Shown here: piece after piece, positions 15,455 through 21,996 of the stretch
How the letters are laid out: the number at the start of each line of letters is the position of its first letter
Position numbering within the stretch: the first letter of the stretch is position 1
IMG/VR virus record: IMGVR_UViG_3300020401_000044
Location: 1-34,987 of that record
From: a virus
Direction: 5' to 3' (one strand)
DNA: 34,987 bases
Translations under genes and position numbers: made by a program
Notes under the pieces: model-generated
What the model was told of the DNA's origin: nothing
The model's input: the letters and a program-made list of their open reading frames with translations, nothing else
Database searches by the model: none

Positions 15455-15771
15455 TTAGTCTAACTCAATCAGCAAAAGAATATTTATATAACATCGCCAA
15501 AAAGAATAATAAAGATATCGTATCTTTTGGTGTATCAGGAGGAGGTTGTGCTGGATTTAGTTATAAGTGGGATTATCTTGACAGTTACGATAACTCTTTC
15601 ACTATATTGCCAATTAAAGATAATGTTGTTCTTGCTATAGATAAAGTTGCAGAAATGTATATCATGGGTAGTGAAATAGATTATGTACAAGAACTTATGG
15701 GTAGTTTTTTAAAGATTAATAATCCACTCACGAAGTCAAGTTGTGGGTGTGGAGAATCTTTTAGTGTTTAA
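15451..15771 (+). CDS. iscA: A-type Fe-S carrier protein (IscA/HesB family)
   Basis: 106 residues, the usual length. A-type carriers receive Fe-S clusters from a scaffold and pass them to target enzymes. The three cluster-binding cysteines are present: C33 in GGGCAGFSY and C98 and C100 in SSCGCGESF. Members occur in many marine T4-like phages. Here the scaffold IscU and the Fe-S enzyme subunit SdhB lie in the same gene run, so a delivery role to SdhB is a natural inference. The start overlaps the preceding gene. Confidence 0.93.
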   Translation: MISLTQSAKEYLYNIAKKNNKDIVSFGVSGGGCAGFSYKWDYLDSYDNSFTILPIKDNVVLAIDKVAEMYIMGSEIDYVQELMGSFLKINNPLTKSSCGCGESFSV

Positions 15772-15868
15772 AACAACTATCTATGTTATATTACATGCAA
15801 TTGTATGGTTTACTCTTATGGTTGTGTTTCCAGATATAACATTTGGTAAAAGTAAATTAGATGTCTAG
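15764..15868 (+). CDS. 34-aa single-TM peptide (GTG start)
   Basis: A GTG start with GGAG about 9 bases upstream. The product is mostly one hydrophobic segment (YVILHAIVWFTLMVVFPDI). It overlaps iscA by 8 bases and the next gene by 8 bases. Small size makes this tentative. Confidence 0.4.
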   Translation: MFKTTIYVILHAIVWFTLMVVFPDITFGKSKLDV

Positions 15869-16172
15869 ATTGAAGAAATATTTATCTGCAATATTGTTTA
15901 GAGTCTTTGTAACAACAATATTATTTTTAATTATATGTTTCTCTATTGCGATTTCAGTATCAAAAGGTATAGACCCTAGTAAGGGTAGATACTATGGTGA
16001 ACGAAAAGAATATATTGTACATTGTAGAATATATGATGAAAAAATAGACAGAAGTAGGAAAGAAGAAGAAAGAAAATGTTTTTATGAGTGTTCTGATAAG
16101 GAAACAGTTGTTGTGACAACAAGTATAGGATATCCTTGTCAAAACATGATAAAAGAGAAAAGAAAACCCTAA
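15861..16172 (+). CDS. membrane-anchored protein with Cys-containing tail
   Basis: 103 residues: a basic N-terminus, one transmembrane segment (about 11-33), then a charged extramembrane domain with four Cys (C55, and others in CFYECS and YPCQ). The paired cysteines and likely periplasmic location suggest disulfide bonds. It lies between iscA and iscU. Not recognised. Confidence 0.6.
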   Translation: MSRLKKYLSAILFRVFVTTILFLIICFSIAISVSKGIDPSKGRYYGERKEYIVHCRIYDEKIDRSRKEEERKCFYECSDKETVVVTTSIGYPCQNMIKEKRKP

Positions 16173-16207
16173 ATATAAGGGTCAACAACTATTGTAGGAG
16201 GTTTTAA

Positions 16208-16597
16208 ATGGCGTACAGTAAACAACTAATAGACCATTATGAGAATCCAAGAAATGTGGGTTCACTTGATAAAGAAAAGAAAAATGTTGGTACAGGATTA
16301 GTCGGAGCGCCAGCGTGTGGTGATGTTATGAAACTTCAAATTGAAGTTGATGACACAGGTATAATAACAGACGCTAAATTTAAAACATTTGGGTGTGGCT
16401 CTGCAATAGCTAGTAGTTCATTAGTTACTGAATGGCTGAAAGGAGCTCACATTGATAAGGCACAATCAATTAAAAACACAGAGATTGCAACAGAGCTCGC
16501 ATTACCGCCAGTTAAAATCCACTGTTCGGTACTTGCAGAAGATGCTGTCAAAAGTGCAATCAATGATTATAAACGAAAGTGCAGTTGTAATGATTAG
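16208..16597 (+). CDS. iscU: Fe-S cluster scaffold protein IscU
   Basis: 129 residues, matching bacterial IscU (about 128). IscU is the scaffold on which cysteine desulfurase builds [2Fe-2S] clusters before chaperone-driven transfer. The full active set is present: C37 with D39 (GAPACGDVM), C63 (TFGCGSAIASSS) and H105-C106 (KIHCSVLAEDAVK). The LPPVK motif for the HscA chaperone lies at 99-103. An extra C-terminal CSC motif is unusual. A very strong AGGAGG site precedes the ATG. No desulfurase or chaperone gene is seen, so host partners are needed. Confidence 0.96.
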   Translation: MAYSKQLIDHYENPRNVGSLDKEKKNVGTGLVGAPACGDVMKLQIEVDDTGIITDAKFKTFGCGSAIASSSLVTEWLKGAHIDKAQSIKNTEIATELALPPVKIHCSVLAEDAVKSAINDYKRKCSCND

Positions 16598-16700
16598 TGG
16601 GAAATTTTGTAAAAGATGTGGTCACGATTCCCATTGTGGAATAGTCAATGAAAGTTGTAATAAATGCGAATGTGAAAAATGCCTAGACAAAGAAGATTAG
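16590..16700 (+). CDS. 36-aa Cys-rich mini-protein
   Basis: Seven cysteines in 36 residues, in pairs: CKRCGHDSHC near residues 7-16 and C-x2-C-x-C-x2-C near 23-31, with two His. This is a plausible zinc- or Fe-S-binding knuckle. It overlaps the end of iscU by 8 bases, suggesting a linked role such as metal handling, but no family is certain. Confidence 0.6.
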   Translation: MISGKFCKRCGHDSHCGIVNESCNKCECEKCLDKED

Positions 16701-16876
16701 GTGAGAAACCTATCGAGAAATATGAAGTTTATCACGGATATGACCAAGATGTACACACTTGGTTTATTGAAGTACAAATTCCAGAAATAGGCACTGGATA
16801 TATTTTAAAATGGTTCAAATCAGAAGAGGAATATGAGAAAGGTCTAAAAAAGGTATTATGGAGACTTTACCGTTAA
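16679..16876 (+). CDS. small hypothetical protein
   Basis: 65 residues starting MPRQRRLGEKPIEKYEVYHG, with an alternating beta-like middle and a basic, aromatic end (KKVLWRLYR). It overlaps the Cys-rich gene by 22 bases and the next peptide by 19. Not recognised. Confidence 0.5.
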   Translation: MPRQRRLGEKPIEKYEVYHGYDQDVHTWFIEVQIPEIGTGYILKWFKSEEEYEKGLKKVLWRLYR

Positions 16877-16926
16877 TACTATTTTTAATTATAATTCTTT
16901 CTATATTTTTAGGATTATGGGATTAA
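16858..16926 (+). CDS. 22-aa membrane peptide
   Basis: METLPLILFLIIILSIFLGL and two further residues: almost wholly hydrophobic, one membrane helix. The frame overlaps both neighbours. Too short for proof, but it belongs to a series of such peptides in this window. Confidence 0.35.
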   Translation: METLPLILFLIIILSIFLGLWD

Positions 16927-16976
16927 TTGGACTTTTAATCATACCTCTTCTGATTATATTGATGTGGAGAGATTAA
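16917..16976 (+). CDS. 19-aa membrane peptide
   Basis: A hydrophobic 19-residue frame, MGLIGLLIIPLLIILMWRD, overlapping the previous peptide by 10 bases. The positive-after-helix ending (WRD) suits a single membrane helix. Tentative because of size. Confidence 0.3.
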   Translation: MGLIGLLIIPLLIILMWRD

Positions 16977-16980
16977 TATA

Positions 16981-17076
16981 ATGTATAAATATATGTACCA
17001 TTCACATGGTTATAAAGTGGCTGATAGTCCATCAGTTAAAAGGGCATTATGTTTAACGATTACAAGGAGAATATAA
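16981..17076 (+). CDS. 31-aa hypothetical peptide
   Basis: A short basic frame starting MYKYMYHSHGYKVADSPS and ending where the next ATG begins. No ribosome site is obvious. Weakly supported. Confidence 0.3.
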   Translation: MYKYMYHSHGYKVADSPSVKRALCLTITRRI

Positions 17077-17195
17077 TGCAAGTAACCAAAAACATAATCA
17101 AATTTAATAAAATGTTAATCGATATACCTAACGAGTGTAAGAGAATATGGGATATGTCTGAAAATCGTTGGGGTTATAGGAAAGTAAAAAAATAA
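17076..17195 (+). CDS. 39-aa basic hypothetical protein
   Basis: AAGGAGA at 17064-17070 precedes the ATG. The product is basic and helical (VTKNIIKFNKMLIDIPNECK near the start). Linked to the next gene by a one-base overlap (TAATGG). Not recognised. Confidence 0.5.
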   Translation: MQVTKNIIKFNKMLIDIPNECKRIWDMSENRWGYRKVKK

Positions 17196-17308
17196 TGGAT
17201 AAAGATGTTGAATTTTGGGAACACTGGTGTCCTGTTGAACAGGACATCATTGGTACTGAAAAAGGTCATACTTGTAACTGGTGTGACGCAACTGAAAATG
17301 ATGAGTAG
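17195..17308 (+). CDS. 37-aa Cys/His/Trp-rich protein
   Basis: Acidic, with HWC near residue 10 and H-T-C-N-W-C near 25-30, a possible single metal-binding knuckle. Overlaps the previous stop. Not recognised. Confidence 0.45.
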   Translation: MDKDVEFWEHWCPVEQDIIGTEKGHTCNWCDATENDE

Positions 17309-17343
17309 TTATTTCCTTTGAAAAGAGAGAGGTTATAAGGAAC

Positions 17344-17466
17344 ATGAATGAAGAAGATTTCAAAAACTTTAAAAGGTTTGATAAGATATACTGGAAACTT
17401 AATTTAGTTGATACAGTTCTATTAATAATTGTGGTCGCTGTGGTTTTAGTATCTTTATATGTTTAA
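17344..17466 (+). CDS. 40-aa single-TM peptide upstream of sdhB
   Basis: AAGGA precedes the ATG. A charged amphipathic N-terminus ([16 protein letters not shown]) leads into one membrane helix ([19 protein letters not shown]). It overlaps the sdhB start by 8 bases. One could imagine a membrane partner for SdhB, but it has no haem ligand or SdhC/D signature. Confidence 0.5.
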   Translation: MNEEDFKNFKRFDKIYWKLNLVDTVLLIIVVAVVLVSLYV

Positions 17467-18208
17467 ATTACCTAAAAATTCTACTATAACAAAAGGAAAG
17501 ACTTTTGGTAAACCAAAGAATCTGGTTCTAAACATTTATCGTTGGAATCGTGAGAGTGGTAAGAATCCTAGTATAGACAAATATCATTTGAACAAATCAA
17601 AAATAGGTCCAATGTTACTTGATGCAATAATGTATATCAAGAACAATCTAGACCCATCATTAACATTTAGAAGAAGTTGTAGAGAAGGTATCTGTGGTAG
17701 TTGTTCTATGAACATCAATGGTACAAATACTCTTGCGTGTTTAACACCCATCGATAAGAAAGAATTTAACATTTATCCATTACCACATATGAGTGTCATA
17801 AAAGATTTAATTGTAGATTTAAAACCATTCTTTGACCAATACAAAAGTATCAAACCATATGTCGTTACCGGAAAGAAACCTAAAAAAGAACATATACAAT
17901 TACCAGAAGATAGAAAAAAATTAGATGGATTATATGAGTGTATATTGTGTGCTTGTTGTTCAACATCATGTCCAAGTTACTGGTGGAATAGTGATAAGTT
18001 TTTAGGACCTGCGATACTGTTACAAGCGTATCGATTTATCGTTGATAGTAGAGATAAGAATAAAAAAGAAAGACTAAAACAACTAAACGATGCATTTAAA
18101 TTATATCGCTGTCACACCATAATGAACTGTACAAAAACTTGTCCTAAAGGTTTAAACCCTGCCAAAGCAATATCTGAAATAAAAAAATTACAAGTAATTA
18201 ATGACTAA
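17459..18208 (+). CDS. sdhB: succinate dehydrogenase iron-sulfur subunit SdhB
   Basis: 249 residues, full length compared with about 238 in E. coli. SdhB carries electrons from the flavin subunit to quinone in Complex II. All three cluster sites are intact: [2Fe-2S] C74, C79, C82 and C94; [4Fe-4S] C161, C164, C167 and C171 ([12 protein letters not shown]); [3Fe-4S] C218, C224 and C228 ([17 protein letters not shown]). The quinone-site residues W175, W176 and H219 are also kept. No SdhA, C or D gene is present, so the subunit would join host Complex II. Its neighbours in the same gene run include iscU and iscA. Base composition matches the surrounding phage genes, so transfer is not recent. 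Confidence 0.96.
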   Translation: MFKLPKNSTITKGKTFGKPKNLVLNIYRWNRESGKNPSIDKYHLNKSKIGPMLLDAIMYIKNNLDPSLTFRRSCREGICGSCSMNINGTNTLACLTPIDKKEFNIYPLPHMSVIKDLIVDLKPFFDQYKSIKPYVVTGKKPKKEHIQLPEDRKKLDGLYECILCACCSTSCPSYWWNSDKFLGPAILLQAYRFIVDSRDKNKKERLKQLNDAFKLYRCHTIMNCTKTCPKGLNPAKAISEIKKLQVIND

Positions 18209-18746
18209 TTTAATAGAAGTATATAATTGTGATGTGAATTTTGATTTTCTAAAAGATATTCAAAGTAAATTAATAGATGGTGTGATTAAATTTGGTGATA
18301 ATAAACCAATGGTAGATAAATCTGTTAAGAGTTCTAAAGAATACGGATTTAAACCTGATGACCCAAGACTCATATCTTATAGAAATCATTTACAAGAGTG
18401 TTTAGAAAAATATATAAAGAAATATCATCATATAGTACATCACCCACATTTTAATGTAATAGAAAATATAAATTATCAAGTCTATGAACCTGGTGATGGA
18501 TATTATAATTGGCATTTCGAAGATATTGATATTGGTCGTGTATTAGTATTTACAACATATCTGACAGACACAAAAGATGCAGGTACAGAGTTTTGTTATC
18601 AAAATTATAAAAGTGAATGTAAAAAAGGTACAACTTTATTATGGCCAGCTTACTGGACTCATACACATAGAGGTATGATTAGTAAAACAGAAAGAAAAGA
18701 AATACTTACAGGTTGGTTTACTACGACAGGTAAAGTGTCAAATTAA
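18201..18746 (+). CDS. 2-oxoglutarate/Fe(II) oxygenase
   Basis: 181 residues of the prolyl-4-hydroxylase-like family. Iron ligands appear as H105-x-E107 (NWHFED) and a distal His in WTHTHRG (H154 or H156), with R165 in the 2-oxoglutarate position before LTGWF. A Glu in place of the usual Asp of HxD is tolerated in some members. Such enzymes hydroxylate proteins or nucleic acids and release succinate and CO2. The gene overlaps sdhB by 8 bases. Substrate unknown. Confidence 0.85.
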   Translation: MTNLIEVYNCDVNFDFLKDIQSKLIDGVIKFGDNKPMVDKSVKSSKEYGFKPDDPRLISYRNHLQECLEKYIKKYHHIVHHPHFNVIENINYQVYEPGDGYYNWHFEDIDIGRVLVFTTYLTDTKDAGTEFCYQNYKSECKKGTTLLWPAYWTHTHRGMISKTERKEILTGWFTTTGKVSN

Positions 18747-18771
18747 AAAGTCCGTCATTTTCTTGACAACT

Positions 18772-18779
18772 AATAAATA
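18772..18779 (+). promoter_or_regulatory. possible late promoter
   Basis: AATAAATA followed by TTAGTAGGAG, one base from TATAAATA, 16 bases before the next start codon with AGGAGAGAG between. The layout copies that at 3818-3842. Confidence 0.45.
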
Positions 18780-18795
18780 TTAGTAGGAGAGAGAA

Positions 18796-18939
18796 ATGTT
18801 AGAAATAGTAAATTCATTATGGCCAATGTTTATAGGATTTATTACACTAGTAGTGGTTCTGTCCCAAATGTATATGAGAATTCAAGTTCTTGAAGAAAAA
18901 GTCAAAGTTCTATTCGAACTTCACAACAAATCAAAATAG
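18796..18939 (+). CDS. 47-aa single-TM protein
   Basis: One N-terminal membrane helix (LWPMFIGFITLVVVLSQMY) followed by a short coiled-coil tail (IQVLEEKVKVLFELHNK). Good ribosome site and possible own late promoter. Not recognised. Confidence 0.6.
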   Translation: MLEIVNSLWPMFIGFITLVVVLSQMYMRIQVLEEKVKVLFELHNKSK

Positions 18940-19021
18940 TGTTGTATTTCTACAACAAATAAAAAAAAATTGCATTTTTTTTGCTTTTACCCTTGACAGT
19001 GCTATAAAAGCATAGTACAAT
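18940..19021 (+). promoter_or_regulatory. dyad, A/T tracts and sigma70-type promoter
   Basis: Perfect dyad TGTTGTA (18940-18946), 4-base loop, TACAACA (18951-18957). Then long A and T tracts with TTGCA, then CCCTTGACA (-35 at 18993-18998), 17-base spacer and TACAAT (19016-19021). The same order recurs at 22590-22673. The dyad could be an operator or the end of the upstream transcript; no T run follows it directly. Confidence 0.7.
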
Positions 19022-19052
19022 AAGTACATAATCAAGAAAGAAAGGAAAAAAC

Positions 19053-19340
19053 ATGATTAATTTTGTAACAAATAGAGAATACTCTGGTAAGAATGTTGAT
19101 ATTCTTATGGCGAGTGGTAAAGGTAGCGAGTTCGCTGGGTTTCATCAAGGTAAGAAGTTCTTTGGTGTAACTGGTAATCAACTAAAAGGTATGAAAGCTG
19201 CGGCTGTAGTACAATTTGTTGTAGAAAAGAAAGACTCTGAAGGTAAAGAATCAAAGTCTATTAGATATAAATCTGTATTCGCAAAATCTGATTTTGAGAA
19301 TGCAATTAAAAACAATAAGAAAGAGGTCAATAATGGATAA
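19053..19340 (+). CDS. ArdC N-terminal-domain-like small protein
   Basis: 95 residues. The order N-F-V-T-x-R-x-Y-S-G-x-N, then FAGFHQGKKFFGVTGNQLKG, a V-V-Q-F-V-V strand and R-Y-K-S-V-F-A resembles the N-terminal ssDNA-binding domain of ArdC-type antirestriction proteins. The metallopeptidase half is absent. It is the first gene after a strong early-type promoter, where anti-host genes are often found. The similarity is by eye and moderate; antirestriction function is inference. AAAGGAAA precedes the start. Confidence 0.55.
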   Translation: MINFVTNREYSGKNVDILMASGKGSEFAGFHQGKKFFGVTGNQLKGMKAAAVVQFVVEKKDSEGKESKSIRYKSVFAKSDFENAIKNNKKEVNNG

Positions 19341-19608
19341 ATTTGTTGAGAGAAGAAAACAAAGAGAAATTAATAGAATGTCTAAAGATAATCTTTACAA
19401 ACTATTAGATGGTACTGACTATATGAAAAATCCAGATAAGTTAGATGAATATAGAAATACCAAAAACAAAATGTTTGAAACTGTAAGTTGGTTTGAATTA
19501 GAAACTATGTCACTAAATCAGTTTTTAAAACTTGCAGACAAGGTTACTGTCGAGTCTCCAGGGACATATACTATTAGTGATTTAATCAGAAAGTTAGGTA
19601 GGGTATAA
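19333..19608 (+). CDS. hypothetical protein
   Basis: 91 residues, charged and helical (MDKFVERRKQREINRMSKDN at the start). AAAGAGG and overlap with the preceding stop favour the ATG at 19333. Not recognised. Confidence 0.6.
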   Translation: MDKFVERRKQREINRMSKDNLYKLLDGTDYMKNPDKLDEYRNTKNKMFETVSWFELETMSLNQFLKLADKVTVESPGTYTISDLIRKLGRV

Positions 19609-19787
19609 TGTATAATGAAATTTGGAAAGAAGATAAAATTAAGATGAAAAATCTAGTCAACAATCATAACGCTATGTTGGCTGGTCAGTATCCAGATGGT
19701 GAATACTTTGAAGAATTCAGTAACATTTGTAAAAAATATGATTTCAATCCAGTGTTGGCTTGGGAATATTTTGAGGAGTGTGTATAA
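19608..19787 (+). CDS. 59-aa hypothetical protein
   Basis: Acidic, aromatic and helical, starting MYNEIWKEDKIKMKN and ending NPVLAWEYFEECV. TAATG overlaps on both sides support translation. Not recognised. Confidence 0.55.
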   Translation: MYNEIWKEDKIKMKNLVNNHNAMLAGQYPDGEYFEEFSNICKKYDFNPVLAWEYFEECV

Positions 19788-19903
19788 TGAATAATTTATT
19801 CTGGATATGTGTTGGTATTGCACTTGGTGCATTATTTCCTAAACTAACTGATACTGCATCATTAGTTATGACAAGAATATTTGAATTACTAATAGGAGTT
19901 TAA
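19787..19903 (+). CDS. 38-aa membrane peptide
   Basis: A Gly/Ala-rich hydrophobic N-terminal helix (LFWICVGIALGALF) and a second hydrophobic stretch near the end. Overlaps the previous stop by one base. Not recognised. Confidence 0.5.
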   Translation: MNNLFWICVGIALGALFPKLTDTASLVMTRIFELLIGV

Positions 19904-19904
19904 C

Positions 19905-20111
19905 ATGAAAATGAAGTATGAAGAATTTGTATCAATTATGGACGAGTCGTTTAACTATAAATTAGACTTCAAGTCTTGGAATAGAGATGAGTTTTTACAG
20001 TTTTGTAGAGATTTTTTCAATGGTAAAACAGAGTATTATATGGACGAAAACTTCAAGAAATATTTTGCAAAAAAATGCAAAAAAACCCTTGACATTGGTT
20101 TCAGAGCATAG
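19905..20111 (+). CDS. 68-aa hypothetical protein
   Basis: Aromatic and charged, starting MKMKYEEFVSIMDESFNYK. The ATG follows AGGAG by 7 bases. Its 3' end contains the -35 box of the next promoter, so the C-terminal residues overlap regulatory DNA. Not recognised. Confidence 0.55.
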   Translation: MKMKYEEFVSIMDESFNYKLDFKSWNRDEFLQFCRDFFNGKTEYYMDENFKKYFAKKCKKTLDIGFRA

Positions 20112-20117
20112 TATAAT
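20066..20117 (+). promoter_or_regulatory. A-tract element with sigma70-type promoter
   Basis: TGCA repeats in A tracts (TTGCAAAAAAATGCAAAAAAA) lead to CCCTTGACA (-35 at 20089-20094), a 17-base spacer and TATAAT (20112-20117). Same design as the promoters at 18993 and 22645, but no upstream dyad, perhaps because it lies within a coding region. Confidence 0.75.
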
Positions 20118-20149
20118 AAAGACATAAAGTAAAGAAAGAAAGGTAAATT

Positions 20150-20566
20150 ATGAAAAATTATGTAAGTTTAGAAAGAGCAAAATCAGTTGATAAAGATGTA
20201 TTGATTGATAGAGCGTTTGATAAGTTCAACAAACAAAATGTTGACAAGAATGGTAACTATGTTAAGTATAGTGACCTAGAACAACACTTTGATGGTAATA
20301 CTCAAATGTATGAAGGTCTTCAACAGTTAGAAGACGGATTGATTGATTACATTGAGATTATTCAAACTGTTAAAAGTATGGTTAAGAACAAGTTAAGAGA
20401 TGGTAACTTTGGTGTTGACAAAGAAGTCAGAGATAAGTTATTCTATGAGATTCAAGACCTACAAACATATGCCAATCAGTGGTTACCTGATTACGCAGGT
20501 GATGTGATTGGTGGTTTTAACAAACTTGTCGGTGATACTGACGAAGAAAATTTTCATCAACTATAA
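20150..20566 (+). CDS. hypothetical early protein
   Basis: 138 residues, acidic and helical, starting MKNYVSLERAKSVDKDVLID. It has its own strong promoter and an AAAGG ribosome site, so it is probably abundant early. No motif recognised. Confidence 0.65.
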   Translation: MKNYVSLERAKSVDKDVLIDRAFDKFNKQNVDKNGNYVKYSDLEQHFDGNTQMYEGLQQLEDGLIDYIEIIQTVKSMVKNKLRDGNFGVDKEVRDKLFYEIQDLQTYANQWLPDYAGDVIGGFNKLVGDTDEENFHQL

Positions 20567-20579
20567 GAGAGAGGATATT

Positions 20580-20744
20580 ATGGAAAAAATACAATTACCA
20601 AAATGTGAAATTGAAAAAAGACAAAGAGTCCACGATTTAGAAAAAACTGTGTTGGCTCTAAATGAGTGGTTTGAGAAAGAACTCAATGGGTATATGTCAT
20701 CAAAAAATGTAATGACTATTCCGTCTGGAGGTAACAATGAGTAA
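20580..20744 (+). CDS. 54-aa hypothetical protein
   Basis: Helical, starting MEKIQLPKCEIEKRQRV with heptad-like leucines. GAGAGGA precedes the ATG at 20580. Not recognised. Confidence 0.55.
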   Translation: MEKIQLPKCEIEKRQRVHDLEKTVLALNEWFEKELNGYMSSKNVMTIPSGGNNE

Positions 20745-20907
20745 TAGAAAGGTTTGGAGAAATCTGGGTTATCCTCATTACGCCAGTAAAAAGTTTACAC
20801 CAGAAGAGTACAAGGTGTATGTAAAGAATAATAACAAGATTTTTGAGTACACAGGCGAAGATAAAATCGTGTCTGTTACTGAAAAAGAATATAAACTTCC
20901 ATTTTAG
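20737..20907 (+). CDS. 56-aa hypothetical protein
   Basis: Basic, starting MSNRKVWRNLGYPHYASKKF, with beta-like alternation after residue 30. GGAGG lies just before the start, inside the preceding gene. Not recognised. Confidence 0.5.
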   Translation: MSNRKVWRNLGYPHYASKKFTPEEYKVYVKNNNKIFEYTGEDKIVSVTEKEYKLPF

Positions 20908-20920
20908 AAAGAGGTAAATT

Positions 20921-21100
20921 ATGATGTTAGAAGGTTATACAGTAAACGAAATACAAGACATTATTCAAACTGCAATTGACAGTGCGAATGATGATAAGGG
21001 TCATGGTGTAGAAGGTGCACTTGACGATTTACAATCTTTGGTGAGTGATTTAGATGAACACCAAAATATACAAATACCATTAGTGAAAGAGGTGAAATAA
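20921..21100 (+). CDS. 59-aa acidic hypothetical protein
   Basis: Helical and acidic, starting MMLEGYTVNEIQDIIQTAID. GAGG precedes the start, and the stop overlaps the next ATG by one base. Not recognised. Confidence 0.55.
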   Translation: MMLEGYTVNEIQDIIQTAIDSANDDKGHGVEGALDDLQSLVSDLDEHQNIQIPLVKEVK

Positions 21101-21402
21101 TGTCATTCAATATAGGTGAGAGACCAAAATTCAATCATTACTCTGACCCAGGTCATTCTTGGGTTAGAGTACCTTTCTTATTCATTAACTATTTGATGTT
21201 AAAGAATAGGATTTCATCTTACTCATATGTAAAGGGTAAGTGGATATATTTAGAAACAGATTGTGATTACTCTGTATTTTTAGAAGCGTTTAGAGACCAC
21301 TGGGGAAGAAAAAAAGACCCTATATTAGTCGATAAGTACACGGACAATATATCGAGAATAAGATATTACGACTCTTATTCTTCCGATTTAGTCACGGTTT
21401 AG
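21100..21402 (+). CDS. hypothetical protein
   Basis: 100 residues, aromatic-rich (HSWVRVPFLFINYLM near residue 19), ending in a Tyr/Ser-rich tail. GAGG lies before the start. Not recognised. Confidence 0.6.
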   Translation: MSFNIGERPKFNHYSDPGHSWVRVPFLFINYLMLKNRISSYSYVKGKWIYLETDCDYSVFLEAFRDHWGRKKDPILVDKYTDNISRIRYYDSYSSDLVTV

Positions 21403-21417
21403 AAAAATTTTTATAAG

Positions 21418-21425
21418 AATAAATA
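21418..21425 (+). promoter_or_regulatory. possible late promoter box
   Basis: AATAAATA, one base from the late consensus, ending 7 bases before the next start codon. It would start the transcript carrying the SDHAF4-like and NDUFS6-like genes. Confidence 0.35.
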
Positions 21426-21432
21426 GAAACAA

Positions 21433-21726
21433 ATGGCAAAGATAATTAACTTTTCTGACCACTTTCGTAGAGAACAATCAGAAAATAAGTTGCGAAGAAT
21501 AAAACAACAATTAAACTCTGCATTAGGACTAAATCTATCAGACGATTCAATACGATATCTAATGACAGAACCTGGAGTAAATATGGAAGACCCAAAGACT
21601 AAATCACCCGAACAACTCACACTATTTGATTTTTTACCAACAGATAAAGAAACAGAAGAAATAGAGTTTATATCTGACGATGGTGATGAATTTATATTTG
21701 AACTGGAACCAGACTATGACGCCTGA
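21433..21726 (+). CDS. hypothetical protein
   Basis: 97 residues: a basic helical N-terminal half (FSDHFRREQSENKLRRIKQQ) and a very acidic C-terminus. It overlaps the SDHAF4-like gene by 11 bases and may be co-translated with it. Not recognised. Confidence 0.6.
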   Translation: MAKIINFSDHFRREQSENKLRRIKQQLNSALGLNLSDDSIRYLMTEPGVNMEDPKTKSPEQLTLFDFLPTDKETEEIEFISDDGDEFIFELEPDYDA

Positions 21727-21871
21727 TTGGACTAAACCAAAAATAGACGAACAACAATTAGGACAGTTTTCAGATAAACCAAAAAAACCAAAAGAAGTGA
21801 ATGGACCTAAAGGACTTGAACCTACGAGATATGGTGATTGGGAACGAAAAGGAATATGTTACGATTTCTAG
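21716..21871 (+). CDS. DUF1674 / SDHAF4-like Complex II assembly factor
   Basis: 51 residues ending NGPKGLEPTRYGDWERKGIC then YDF. This is the C-terminal signature of the DUF1674 family, whose eukaryotic member SDHAF4 (yeast Sdh8) binds flavinylated SdhA and helps it join SdhB. Alphaproteobacterial members are of similar small size and end the same way. The N-terminal half is polar and Pro/Lys-rich, as usual. Finding it in the same phage as sdhB makes a Complex II role likely. The ATG at 21716 overlaps the previous gene. Confidence 0.88.
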   Translation: MTPDWTKPKIDEQQLGQFSDKPKKPKEVNGPKGLEPTRYGDWERKGICYDF

Positions 21872-21880
21872 GAGAGAGAA

Positions 21881-21985
21881 ATGCCCTACATACCTGCAAT
21901 CAAAGTGATTATCACATTGTTAATCATACAACTAATACTACACATTACAGAAATATTAATCGATTTAAATCTAATAACAATCTAG
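21881..21985 (+). CDS. 34-aa single-TM peptide
   Basis: GGAGAGAG precedes the ATG. Nearly all of the product is one hydrophobic helix (IKVIITLLIIQLILHITEIL). It lies between the SDHAF4-like and NDUFS6-like genes. Not recognised. Confidence 0.5.
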   Translation: MPYIPAIKVIITLLIIQLILHITEILIDLNLITI

Positions 21986-21996
21986 GAGAGGAGAGA

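Noticed and set aside
16452-16589. Longer N-terminus for the Cys-rich mini-protein
   Set aside because: The extra residues are a shifted reading of iscU; the ATG at 16590 is enough to give the Cys-rich unit.
21838-21996. Longer N-terminus for the NDUFS6-like protein
   Set aside because: It would read through the SDHAF4-like gene end and a membrane peptide in the wrong frame; the very strong ribosome site selects the ATG at 21997.
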